Assembly: GCA_040216885.1 (NCBI GenBank)
Contig: JAVJOG010000027.1
Location: forward strand, 62,001 to 126,000
Source of the DNA: Parvibaculum sp040216885
GTDB lineage: Bacteria; Pseudomonadota; Alphaproteobacteria; Parvibaculales; Parvibaculaceae
DNA: 64,000 bases
Direction of reading: 5' to 3'
Part shown: positions 33,199 to 41,969 of the stretch, piece after piece
Position numbering within the stretch: position 1 is the first letter of the stretch
How the letters are laid out: every line of letters starts with the position of its first letter
The notes under the pieces: generated by a model
Databases searched by the model: none
The model's input: the letters and a program-made list of their open reading frames with translations, nothing else
Told to the model about the DNA's origin: nothing
Position numbers and translations under genes: made by a program

Positions 33199-34301
33199 CA
33201 GACGACGATCACATCCGCGGGCGCGGGCTCGATGTAAAGCCGCTCGACCACATGCGCGCGGCGCGACGCCGTGGCCGCCTGATTGACATAGCCCTTGTCG
33301 GTGATTTCGTGGCCGTCGATCGAAGGCGGTTCCAGCATCAGGTGAATGCGGGCAATCCGCGTCGAGGAACCGCCGACGGATTTGTTGTGGCGCGCCAGCA
33401 CCTCGCGCAGATGCGCCGCGACCTTCGGATGCGCGATTGCATCATCGGGCGACGCATCGTCGGCGAGCCCCGCGACCTTGCGCGCCGCCGCGATGTTCGG
33501 CCGGACGAGCATCGCTATGTAGGGTTTGTCGAGATCGCAGACGGCCGCATCCTGCACCAGCGGCGTGCAGGCGGCGACCGCGTCGGCGCGCAGCGTGCCG
33601 GTCGAGACCCAGGTGCCCGAAGAAAGCTTGAAGTCCTCGGTCACGCGGCCGTCGAACACGAGGCCGAGCTCGGGACGGCTCTCGTCGACGAATTTCGCCG
33701 CGTTGCTGATCGGCGTCGCGACGAGGTCGTCGAAGGATGTCGCGCCCGCGACACTGCCGGTGCAGGTGACGATCTCGGCGCCGTTGCCGACCGCCGCGAT
33801 GGCCTTGCCGTAGAGATCGCCGTGATCGGCGAAGATCATGCGCGGTTTCGTCAGCCCGACGACATGACGCAGCTTCGAGAAATCGGAACTCATCAGCGAA
33901 TAGGGAACGCTGACCGGCGCGACCGGCACACCCGCCTTCATCGCGCCGAGCGCCATCACGGCATGCGCGATCGAATTGCCGGAAAGCACCATCAGTGGTG
34001 TGTCGGCGTTCATGCCGCGCGCCAGCAGCGCGCTCGCCACCGCGTTGGCCTTCACATTGGCCTCGCCATAGCCGATGAAACGCCAGGCACCATCCGGTCC
34101 GCGCTCGCCGATGAAACGGCGCTGCGGATGCATCGCCGCGCGTTCTTCGAGAATATGGACGACGCCGCGCTTCATTTCGCCGAGCGGGTAGCCGGACGAA
34201 ATATAGACCGTCCCGTCGGCTTCGCGGCGGACGGAAATTTTCGGCGGCTTCTGCTTCAGCGGCTTGAAAGGCGCCGGCGCGTCTCGTTCGGCAAGGCTCA
34301 T
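33198..34301 (-). pseudogene. Feruloyl-CoA synthase-like gene with internal deletion of the adenylation core
   Basis: The 367-residue reading frame matches both ends of feruloyl-CoA synthase: the N-terminal LSGNSIAHAVMALGAMKAG and PVAPVSVPYSLMSSDFSKLRH (residues about 107-147), and the C-terminal GLVFDGRVTEDFKLSSGTW (about residue 213) and PPSIDGHEITDKGYVNQ. Full-length family members are about 600 residues. The missing middle holds the P-loop (SGSTGxPK) and the catalytic core, so no activity is expected. The junction is near residues 204-212 (SNAAKF / VDESRPELGL; about 33665-33692). The frame stays open, so the protein may still be made. Confidence 0.65.
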
Positions 34302-34315
34302 GGTCGCTCTCCGTC

Positions 34316-34329
34316 GGATATGAATATCC
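34316..34329. promoter_or_regulatory. Perfect palindrome GGATAT-GA-ATATCC
   Basis: A 14-base perfect palindrome starts 15 bases before the ATG of the FCS-like gene on the minus strand. It may be an operator, though a chance occurrence is possible. Confidence 0.3.
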
Positions 34330-34346
34330 TGTGGACGCTGCGCCGG

Positions 34347-35912
34347 TCAGCTGACCATGCGCGCGCGGCCTTCCCAGTAGGGCGCGCGCAGCTCGCGCCG
34401 CAGGATCTTGCCGGACGGATTGCGCGGCAGCGCCTCGATGAAATCGACCGATTTCGGCACCTTGTAGCCGGCGATGCGTGTTTTCGCGAAAGCGATGATC
34501 TCTTCCGGTGCCGCCTTCTGGCCGGGCTTCAGCACCACGATCGCCTTGACCGCCTCGCCCCATTTCTCGTCGGGCACGCCGATGACCGCGGCATCCGCGA
34601 TCGCCTCGTGGCCGAACAGCGCGTTTTCGACTTCGGCCGGATAGATGTTCTCGCCGCCCGAAACGATCATGTCCTTCACCCGGTCATGGATAAAGAGATA
34701 GCCGTCCGTGTCGAAGAAACCGGCATCGCCCGTGTAGAACCAGCCGTCGCGGATCGCGTCCGTCGTCGCGTCGGCGCGGTTCCAGTAGCCCTTCATGATG
34801 GAGCCACCGCGAATAACGATCTCGCCGACATCGCCAACCGGCACTTCCGCGCCCTTGTCGTCGACGACGCGAATTTCCATGCCCGGATTGGGCACACCGC
34901 AGGAGCGCAGCTTGCCCTTGGCCGGGTCATGCGCTTCCGGCGGCAAATGCGTCGCGCCGCCTGTCGTCTCGGTGAGCCCGTAGAGCTGCACGAAATCGGC
35001 CTTGGTGAAGGTCGCCTGCGCCTGCAGCAACACGTCTTCGGCAATGGGCGATGCGCCATAAAGGATTTGCCGCACCGACGACAGATCGGCCGTCTTGATA
35101 CCGGGCTGCTGCAGCAGGAAGAGGATCACGGCCGGCACCATGAAGGCGACGTTGAGCTTTTCGGTTTCGATCAGCTTCAGGATCGCCACCGGATCGACAT
35201 CCTTGAGGATGATGTTCTTGCAGCCGTGGAGATTGCCGAGCACACCGATATTGACGCCGGCGACATGGAAGAGCGGCATGCAGACGAGCACGACCTCGCC
35301 GCGATGCCATTGCGCCCATTCGGCGCCCTGGCTGAAGACCGATAGATAATTGGCATTGGTGAGCTGCACGCCCTTCGGATGACCGGTCGTGCCGCTGGTA
35401 TAGAGCTGGATCACATCGTCGTCGGGCGCCGCCGGCAGCATCGGATCGGCATCGCTGGCTGCATCGCGCCAGTCGTCGAACGAGACCCAGTCGTTGCGGC
35501 CGCCATCGAGCGCCACGACCTTGCGTACGGTCGGGCATTCGGGCAGCACCTTCTCGACCATGTCGTAGAATTCGGCGCCGACGAAAAGAATCTCGGTGCG
35601 GCTGTCATTGAGCACATAGACAACCTCAGGCGCCGCCAGCCGCCAGTTGACGCCGACGACCACGGCCTTGGCCTTGAAGGCGCCGTAGAGCATTTCGAAA
35701 TAGCGGTCCGAACCCTTGCCCATGAAGCCGATGCGCGCGTCGGGCTTGCAGCCGTCGGCGATCAGCGCCTGCGCCACCTGGCTGGCGCGCCGGTCGAGCT
35801 CGGCATAGGTGGTTTCGCGGCCCTCGAACACCTGCGCCACGTCGTCGGGCATGGTGGCCGCGCCGGCGCGCGTGATGTCGGCGACACTCTTGATGCGTTC
35901 GGCATCGAACAT
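34347..35912 (-). CDS. AMP-binding fatty-acid/aromatic acid CoA ligase
   Basis: The 521-residue ANL-family enzyme starts at ATG 35912 with GGAGG upstream. It has the P-loop YTSGTTGHPKGV near residue 165, LYGLTETTGG near residue 300, and the A8 hinge TGDAGFFDTDGYLF and DRVKDMIVSGGENIYPAE, ending with the catalytic Lys in RNPSGKILRREL. It is a typical medium- or long-chain acid, or aryl acid, CoA ligase. It lies directly upstream of the truncated FCS-like gene. Confidence 0.9.
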   Translation of the reverse strand: MFDAERIKSVADITRAGAATMPDDVAQVFEGRETTYAELDRRASQVAQALIADGCKPDARIGFMGKGSDRYFEMLYGAFKAKAVVVGVNWRLAAPEVVYVLNDSRTEILFVGAEFYDMVEKVLPECPTVRKVVALDGGRNDWVSFDDWRDAASDADPMLPAAPDDDVIQLYTSGTTGHPKGVQLTNANYLSVFSQGAEWAQWHRGEVVLVCMPLFHVAGVNIGVLGNLHGCKNIILKDVDPVAILKLIETEKLNVAFMVPAVILFLLQQPGIKTADLSSVRQILYGASPIAEDVLLQAQATFTKADFVQLYGLTETTGGATHLPPEAHDPAKGKLRSCGVPNPGMEIRVVDDKGAEVPVGDVGEIVIRGGSIMKGYWNRADATTDAIRDGWFYTGDAGFFDTDGYLFIHDRVKDMIVSGGENIYPAEVENALFGHEAIADAAVIGVPDEKWGEAVKAIVVLKPGQKAAPEEIIAFAKTRIAGYKVPKSVDFIEALPRNPSGKILRRELRAPYWEGRARMVS

Positions 35913-36160
35913 GCTGGGTTCCTCCCTGAAACCTGATAGCTGACGCGGCCTGCCTGCCCGGCCATGCGGCACGAGGCGGCGGCACCCCTCTCCCATCGGG
36001 GACGTCGTTGGGTGCGAGTTTACCCGCCCCGCCGTGCGGGGCAAGCCGAGGCGGGACACCATTTCGCGAGCCTCAAACGCTGTTGCCGCTGGACGCAGGG
36101 TCAACGCGGGCTAGACTGGCCGCAACAAGAACATGAATTTTCCGGGAGGAACGACAGACA

Positions 36161-36712
36161 ATGGCCCGCATCCCCTATTTCGATCCGGCCAAGGCCGAAG
36201 GACGCGCCAAGGCGGCCTACGAGAAGTTGCCCAATCTCAACATTTTCCGGATGCTCGGCCATTCGGGCGACATGCTGGACAGCTTCATCAAACTCGGCAA
36301 TTCGATCCTCGTGCATGGCGATCTCGACCCCGTGCTGCGGGAAATCGCCATTGTGCGAACGGGCGTGCTGCGCGGCTCGAAATACGAGGTCTATCAGCAC
36401 GAGGCGATCTCGCGGAAGCTCGGCATGTCCGACGAGCTGATCAAGGCAATCCATGAGGGGCCGGACGCAAAGGTCTTCGACGAGACGCAGCGACAGGTAA
36501 TGCGCTTCACCGACGATGTGGTGAATAATACGCGCGCCTCCGACGCGACCTTCAACCCGCTGGCCGAGAAGCTCGGCTACAAGCAGTTGCAGGAACTGGT
36601 CGTCACCATCGGCTTCTACACCTTGGTCTCGAACTTCCTCGAAACCTTCGATGTCGATATCGAGGACGCAGGCCACAAGTCGGGCGTCAAGCTGCCGGGC
36701 ATGCAGGACTGA
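36161..36712 (+). CDS. Carboxymuconolactone decarboxylase-like protein 1
   Basis: The 183-residue all-alpha protein begins MARIPYFDPAKAEGRAK. It has the CMD pattern LREIAIVRTGVLRGSKYEVYQHE near residue 62, where the usual CxxC of the AhpD/thiol group is replaced by GSKYEVYQH. It ends QELVVTIGFYTLVSN and an acidic tail. It is a paralogue of the next gene, which starts two bases after its stop. The first gene of a seven-gene operon. Confidence 0.82.
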   Translation: MARIPYFDPAKAEGRAKAAYEKLPNLNIFRMLGHSGDMLDSFIKLGNSILVHGDLDPVLREIAIVRTGVLRGSKYEVYQHEAISRKLGMSDELIKAIHEGPDAKVFDETQRQVMRFTDDVVNNTRASDATFNPLAEKLGYKQLQELVVTIGFYTLVSNFLETFDVDIEDAGHKSGVKLPGMQD

Positions 36713-36714
36713 CC

Positions 36715-37281
36715 ATGGCGCGCATCCCCTATCCCGATCCGGCGGCGCTTGCACCCGAAGCGCGGGCCCTGCGCGACAGCCTGCCGCAACTGAATATCTT
36801 CAGGATGATCTCGGGCAGCGGTCCCTCGTTCCTGCCCTTCATGGCGCTGGTCAACGCCTATCTCAATGACGGGCTACTCGACACGGAACTGCGCGAACTG
36901 GTGATCCTGCGCGTCGGCCATCTCTGCGGCTCGGCCTATGAGCAGCATCAACACCGCCGCGTCTCGCGTATGATCGGCATGTCGGATGCGCGCATCGAAG
37001 CGGCGGCCGGCGCGCTGCCCTCGCCGCATCTGAGCGAGACGGAAAACGCCGTGCTCGCCTTCACCGACGACCAGGTGGCAAACGTCAAGGCCGACGCAAA
37101 GCTTTTTGCCGCCGCGCATGCGGCACTCGGCGACCCCGCGATGCAGGAACTCGTCATCATCATCGGCATCTATCTTCTCGTCTGCCGCTATCTCGAAACC
37201 TTCGAGATCGAACTCGAGGAGACGGACATCGAGACGAGCGGCCTCGACGAAATCAGACGGAGTATGAAGAACAATGGCTGA
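36715..37281 (+). CDS. Carboxymuconolactone decarboxylase-like protein 2
   Basis: The 188-residue paralogue begins MARIPYPDPAALAPEARAL and carries RVGHLCGSAYEQHQHRR near residue 66, the CMD-family helix with its His residues. A single Cys takes the place of the paired cysteines of AhpD. The gene overlaps the following SDR by eight bases. The two CMD proteins may form a heteromer. Confidence 0.82.
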   Translation: MARIPYPDPAALAPEARALRDSLPQLNIFRMISGSGPSFLPFMALVNAYLNDGLLDTELRELVILRVGHLCGSAYEQHQHRRVSRMIGMSDARIEAAAGALPSPHLSETENAVLAFTDDQVANVKADAKLFAAAHAALGDPAMQELVIIIGIYLLVCRYLETFEIELEETDIETSGLDEIRRSMKNNG

Positions 37282-38110
37282 CGGCGGATTTGTGCAGGCA
37301 TTGCCTCCCGAATCGAAGGGCGAGGCGCCGGGCCGCGGACGGCTGAAAGGCCGGCACATTCTGGTGGTCGGCGGCGGCCAGCGCGTGCTCGACGCGGCGA
37401 CCGATCCCGTCGGCAACGGCCGCGCCATGTCGATCCTCTTTGCCCGCGAGGGCGCATCGGTTGCCGTCGCCGATGTCAACAAGGCGTCCGCCGAGGAGAC
37501 AGTGGCGAAGATAACGTCCGAAGGCGGCAAGGCGAGCGCCGTCGAAGCCGACATTTCGAAACAGAACGACATTCCGCGCATGATCGAGGAAGCCGAAAAG
37601 GCATTGGGCGGGCTCGACGGCCTCGTGCTCAATGTCGGCATCGGCGTCGGCGGCCTCGGCCTCGAAGGCGCGACGCCCGAGGACTGGGACAAGGTGCTGA
37701 CCGTCAATCTGCGCGGGCCGATGCTCTGTTGCAAGGCGGCGCTGCCGCGGCTTGCCGACGGTTCGCCGGTCGTCTTCATTTCGTCGATAGCCGGCCTCAT
37801 CGCCGGATCGCGCCTGCCAGCCTATGACGCCTCGAAGGCGGCGCTCGGCGGGCTGATGCGCCATGTCGCGCTTGAAGGGTCTCGCCGCGGCATCCGCGCC
37901 AACATCGTCGCTCCCGGCCTTGTCGACACGCCGCTTGGACGGCTCGCGACGCAAGGCCGCCCGTCGCGCGGCCGAACGCCGGTGCCGTTCGGGCGGCAGG
38001 CCACCGGCTGGGAAATCGCCAACGCGGCGCTCTTCCTCGTTTCGAACGAGAGTATCTATGTGACCGCGCAAATCCTCGCCGTCGACAGCGGTCTCACCGG
38101 CATTGCCTGA
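37274..38110 (+). CDS. SDR-family oxidoreductase
   Basis: The 278-residue protein has an N-terminal leader of about 25 residues, then a cofactor motif with an insertion (VVGGGQRVLDAATDPVGNG). The later conserved parts are LNVGIGVGG, SSIAGLIAGSRLPAYDASKAA (YDASK gives Tyr and Lys) and VTAQILAVDSG. It is likely an NAD(P)-dependent dehydrogenase. Start overlaps the CMD2 gene, showing translational coupling. Confidence 0.82.
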   Translation: MADGGFVQALPPESKGEAPGRGRLKGRHILVVGGGQRVLDAATDPVGNGRAMSILFAREGASVAVADVNKASAEETVAKITSEGGKASAVEADISKQNDIPRMIEEAEKALGGLDGLVLNVGIGVGGLGLEGATPEDWDKVLTVNLRGPMLCCKAALPRLADGSPVVFISSIAGLIAGSRLPAYDASKAALGGLMRHVALEGSRRGIRANIVAPGLVDTPLGRLATQGRPSRGRTPVPFGRQATGWEIANAALFLVSNESIYVTAQILAVDSGLTGIA

Positions 38111-38120
38111 GGAGGACGTC

Positions 38121-39101
38121 ATGGGTCTGGGTTTGAGCCGCTTTCAATACACCAAGGGTCTGCACGATCTCGGCAATGGTGGCTATGCCTGGCTGCAACC
38201 CGACGGCGGCTGGGGCTGGTCGAATGCCGGTCTGATTGTCGACGATGGCGAGTCGTTTCTGGTCGACACGCTGTTCGACGTGCCGCTGACGCGCGACATG
38301 CTCGCCGCCATGCGCAAGGCCGAGCCGAAGGCGGCGGCGAAGATAAACACCGTCGTCAACACCCATCACAATGGCGATCACTGCAACGGCAATGAATGTT
38401 GCGCCGGCGCCGAGATCATCGCCCACAAGCTTGCGGTCGAAGCCATGCGCCACGAGCCGCCGGCGCTGCTGGCGGGCTTCCTCGACATGGCGCCGGGTCT
38501 CGGCGACCTCGGCAAATATGTGACGCAATGTTTCGGCGCCTTCGACTTCAAGAGCGTGACGCAAACCCTGCCGACGACGACATTCGAGACCGAACTGACC
38601 CGCCATGTCGGCGCGAAGGAAATCCGTATCATGCATGTCGGCCCCGCCCACACGCCGGGCGACGCGCTGGTCTATGTGCCGGCCGACAAGACCGTTTTCA
38701 CCGGCGACATTCTCTTCATCGAAGGCCATCCGATCATGTGGGAAGGCCCGGTCTCGAACTGGATCGCGGCCTGCGACAAAATTCTGGCGATGGATGTCGA
38801 AACCGTGGTGCCGGGCCACGGGCCGATCACCGGCAAGAACGGCGTCAAGGCGGTGCGCGACTATCTGGTCTATGTGCGCGACGAGGCGAAGAAGCGCCAC
38901 GACGCGGGGATGACAGCGCTGGAGGCGGCGCTCGACATCGATATGACAGACTACGACAGTTGGGGCGACGGCGAACGCATCGTCGTCAATGTCGCGACGC
39001 TCTACAAGGAGTTCAACGGCGACAACACACCCAACGACGCCGTGACGCTGTTCGGCCAGATGACCGAGGTGGCGAAGAAGAAAGGCATCCTGAAAGCCTG
39101 A
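38121..39101 (+). CDS. MBL-fold metallo-hydrolase
   Basis: The 326-residue protein starts at ATG 38121, with GAGGAGGAC upstream. The metal motif is NTHHNGDHCNGNE, with the fourth position Asn in place of the canonical His; further ligands are H in GPAHTPGD and D in FTGDILFIEGHP, and the final His is in VPGHGPITG. It is a common subgroup of hydrolase, lactonase or thioesterase-like enzymes. Substrate is unknown. Confidence 0.85.
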   Translation: MGLGLSRFQYTKGLHDLGNGGYAWLQPDGGWGWSNAGLIVDDGESFLVDTLFDVPLTRDMLAAMRKAEPKAAAKINTVVNTHHNGDHCNGNECCAGAEIIAHKLAVEAMRHEPPALLAGFLDMAPGLGDLGKYVTQCFGAFDFKSVTQTLPTTTFETELTRHVGAKEIRIMHVGPAHTPGDALVYVPADKTVFTGDILFIEGHPIMWEGPVSNWIAACDKILAMDVETVVPGHGPITGKNGVKAVRDYLVYVRDEAKKRHDAGMTALEAALDIDMTDYDSWGDGERIVVNVATLYKEFNGDNTPNDAVTLFGQMTEVAKKKGILKA

Positions 39102-39211
39102 TCGGACACGCCGCTTTGGCGCTGCGTCACGTCACGCAGGCGTGATCTTCCGCCCGTGGACAGCACCCGATGGCGCGCCGATGATCGCGCAAACGGAACG
39201 GGAGGACCACC

Positions 39212-39922
39212 ATGCCGACGCTTTACGAACACCCGCTCTCGCCCTATGCGCAGAAGGTGAAGATCTCGGCGCGCGAAAAGGGCGTCGAGCTGACGCTGAA
39301 AACGCCGGACGGCATCGGCGCGGGAACGAGCCGCGGCGAATTCGTCGCCGCCAACCCGCGCGCCGAGGTGCCGGCACCGATCGACGGCGATGTTCAGGTC
39401 TTCGATTCGACGATCATCCTCGAATATCTCGAAGACAAATTCCCCAGACCGCCAATGCTGCCCGCCACGCCGGCAGCCCGCGCAAAAGTGCGCATGATCG
39501 AGGAGGTCTGCGACACGCATTACGAGGCGATCAATTGGGGCCTCGGCGAAATCGCCTACTTTCGCCGCGCATCCGGGGCAAAGGCCGACTGGTTCAACGG
39601 CGAAAGCTTCGGTTGGGGCGACCTGTCGGTCGTGCCTTGCGTCAACGGTTCGGCCGGATTTGGCAATGCGCCCGACGAAGGCTCAGCACCGGGCCGCTGG
39701 CTCGCCCGCGCCAATGCGAGGCCGGGCGTCGCGCAGACGGCGAAGGAAGCCCGCGACAGCATCGCCGCCATGGCGCAGGTCGCGAATGTGCTGGAACAAG
39801 GTCTCTTCAAGCGCGAATATCGCGACCACCGGCTTGAATGGACGATGAAGACCGGCGGCGTCGAGATCGTTCTCGATGGCCTCGCGAAAGACAACACCCG
39901 CTTCAGCCACGAATTCGAATAG
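39212..39922 (+). CDS. Glutathione S-transferase family protein 1
   Basis: The 236-residue protein has a thioredoxin-like N-domain (LYEHPLSPYAQKVKI, then EVPAPIDGDVQVFDSTIILEYLE, the glutathione-binding cis-Pro and SNAIL-like DSTII). A helical C-domain follows. It lies in the operon nine bases before a second GST-like gene. Confidence 0.83.
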   Translation: MPTLYEHPLSPYAQKVKISAREKGVELTLKTPDGIGAGTSRGEFVAANPRAEVPAPIDGDVQVFDSTIILEYLEDKFPRPPMLPATPAARAKVRMIEEVCDTHYEAINWGLGEIAYFRRASGAKADWFNGESFGWGDLSVVPCVNGSAGFGNAPDEGSAPGRWLARANARPGVAQTAKEARDSIAAMAQVANVLEQGLFKREYRDHRLEWTMKTGGVEIVLDGLAKDNTRFSHEFE

Positions 39923-39930
39923 GAACGCCC

Positions 39931-40863
39931 ATGCCCGCCGACGCAACCTCCATCATTTTGCACCAATACGACATCTCGCCCTTCTCGGAGAAAGTGCGCG
40001 TGGTGCTCGGCATCAAGGGCCTCGACTGGTACGCCTGCGACGAGCCCGTCATCATGCCGAAGCCCGAACTCGTGGCGCTGACTGGCGGCTACCGGAAAAT
40101 TCCGGTCATGCAGATCGGCGCCGACATCTATTGCGACACGCAGATCATCATCCGCGAACTCGAACGCCGTTTCCCGAAACCGTCGGTCTTCGTCGGCGGC
40201 GACCGTGGCCTCGGCTGGGGCATGGGCTTGTGGACCGACCGCAGCTTCTTCATGGCCGCGGTCGCGGTCATCTTCGGCAACGCGCCGGATGCCATGGGCG
40301 AGGACTTCAAGGCTGACCGCACCAAACTGATGGGACGCCCCTTCGACACGGAAGCGATGAAGGCGGGCGCACCCCTGATGGCCGAACAATTGCGCGCCAA
40401 TCTCGGTTGGCTCGAGGAGCAACTGGCGGATGGCCGCAAATTCCTGATGGGCGAGGCACCGGGCATCGCCGATGCCAACGCCTATTACAATCTCGCCTTC
40501 ATCCGCTGGATCGTGCCGGCCGCGATGAAGAACGCCGAAGCGATGCCGCATCTCGCCGCCTGGGAAAAGCGCGTGGCGGCAATCGGCCATGGGCGCCGGC
40601 AGGAAATTTCGCGCGACGCCGCGCTCGATATCGCAAAGGCCGCGACGTCGAGCGAAGCCGTGAAAGCCGATCCCGGCGAACCGAACGGCCTGAAGCCCGG
40701 CGACAAGGTGACCGTGATGGCCGACGATTACGGCCGCGACCCGATTGCGGGCGAGCTTGTTTCGTCCTCGGCGCAGCATATCGCATTGAAGCGCAGCGAT
40801 GCGCGCGTCGGCGACGTGGTGGTGCATTTCCCGCGCGCCGGCTTTCTCGTCATGCGCGGCTGA
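39931..40863 (+). CDS. Glutathione S-transferase family protein 2 with C-terminal extension
   Basis: The 310-residue protein has N-terminal HQYDISPFSEKVRVVLGIKG, then KIPVMQIGADIYCDTQIIIREL (cis-Pro and DTQ, the glutathione site). After the GST helical domain there is an unusual 70-residue C-terminal part (GDKVTVMADDYGRDPIAGEL and PRAGFLVMRG) not found in plain GSTs. It follows the first GST and is followed by a GH84-like gene after one base. Confidence 0.82.
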   Translation: MPADATSIILHQYDISPFSEKVRVVLGIKGLDWYACDEPVIMPKPELVALTGGYRKIPVMQIGADIYCDTQIIIRELERRFPKPSVFVGGDRGLGWGMGLWTDRSFFMAAVAVIFGNAPDAMGEDFKADRTKLMGRPFDTEAMKAGAPLMAEQLRANLGWLEEQLADGRKFLMGEAPGIADANAYYNLAFIRWIVPAAMKNAEAMPHLAAWEKRVAAIGHGRRQEISRDAALDIAKAATSSEAVKADPGEPNGLKPGDKVTVMADDYGRDPIAGELVSSSAQHIALKRSDARVGDVVVHFPRAGFLVMRG

Positions 40864-40864
40864 C

Positions 40865-41929
40865 ATGACACCGGAACTCGGAACGATCGAAGGTTTCTAC
40901 GGGCGGCCATGGACCGCCGAAGAACGCGCCGCGAACATCGCCTTTCTCAAGACCCATGGCTACGGCTTTTATCTCTACGCCCCGAAGGCCGACACTTTCC
41001 TGCGCCGCCGCTGGGCCGAGCCGCATCCGAAGGAAATGGCCGACGACCTCGCGCGCCTGGCCGCGCAATGCCGCGACGCAGGCGTGCGCTTCGGCGTCGG
41101 CCTCAGCCCCTATGAGCTTTATCTGAACTTCGATGCCACCGCCCGCGAGGCGCTGGCGGCAAAGCTCGCTTTCCTCGACGCGATCGGCACCGTCGATCTC
41201 GCGATCCTTTTCGACGACATGCGCGGCGACATCGAGGGTCTTGCCGGCAGGCAGATCGAAATAATCGACTGGATTGCCGCGCGTACCGGCGCGAGCCGCC
41301 TCATCACATGCCCGAGCTACTACACCGACGACCCGATCCTCGACCGCGTCTTCGGCGCCCGTCCGCCCGGCTATCTCGGAGCGCTCGGCGCGCGGCTCGA
41401 TCCCGCCGTTGAAGTTTTCTGGACAGGCCCGCGCGTCTGCTCGAAGGAGCTGCCGGTGGATCATCTCGCACGCATCACCGAAGCGCTGCGCCGCAAGCCC
41501 TTCATCTGGGACAATTACCCGGTGAACGACGGGAGCCGCATGTCGCCCTTCCTGCATCTGCGTGCCTTCACCGGCCGTACGCGCGAGATCGGCACGGAGA
41601 TATGCGCGCATGGCGTCAATCCCGCGTCGCAAGCAATGCTGAGCCGCATTCCGATGCTGACGCTCGAAATGCTTTACCGGGGCGCGGTCTACGAGCCGGA
41701 CAGCGCCTTCCACGCCGCCGCCGAGGCCGTGGCCGGGGCAAGGCTCGGGCAAATGATCGGCGAAGACCTCGCGGCCTTTCAGGATCGCGGCCTGAATGAA
41801 ATGACGGACAAGGAAAAGGCGGCGCTGCGTTCCCGCTACGCCGCCTTCGATCATCCTTGCGCCCGCGAAATCGTCCTCTGGCTCGACGGCCACTGGCGCA
41901 TCACCGACGAAATCGTCCAAACGCAATAG
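40865..41929 (+). CDS. Beta-N-acetylglucosaminidase-like protein (GH84 family)
   Basis: The 354-residue protein has the GH84 barrel pattern: TIEGFYGRPWTAEERA at the start, YGFYLYAPKADTFLRRRW near residue 35, and the catalytic pair LFDDMRGD (Asp117, Asp118). It also has DNYPVNDGSRM later. These features match O-GlcNAcase-type enzymes that use a double Asp and substrate assistance. It has no signal peptide, so it should be cytoplasmic. Its place after two GST genes is odd for a glycosidase. Confidence 0.78.
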   Translation: MTPELGTIEGFYGRPWTAEERAANIAFLKTHGYGFYLYAPKADTFLRRRWAEPHPKEMADDLARLAAQCRDAGVRFGVGLSPYELYLNFDATAREALAAKLAFLDAIGTVDLAILFDDMRGDIEGLAGRQIEIIDWIAARTGASRLITCPSYYTDDPILDRVFGARPPGYLGALGARLDPAVEVFWTGPRVCSKELPVDHLARITEALRRKPFIWDNYPVNDGSRMSPFLHLRAFTGRTREIGTEICAHGVNPASQAMLSRIPMLTLEMLYRGAVYEPDSAFHAAAEAVAGARLGQMIGEDLAAFQDRGLNEMTDKEKAALRSRYAAFDHPCAREIVLWLDGHWRITDEIVQTQ

Positions 41930-41933
41930 ATGG

Positions 41934-41957
41934 TCAGCGGGCCGTCATTCCGCCGTC
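41934..41957 (-). pseudogene. Vestige of the 3' end of a second SDR gene
   Basis: Reading the minus strand, these 24 bases encode DGGMTAR and a stop, the same seven last residues and stop as the SDR gene that ends at 41970. The four base differences are all synonymous. The two stops are 36 bases apart. This fits the remnant of a diverged tandem duplicate. Confidence 0.55.
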
Positions 41958-41969
41958 CCGAGGCCCGCG

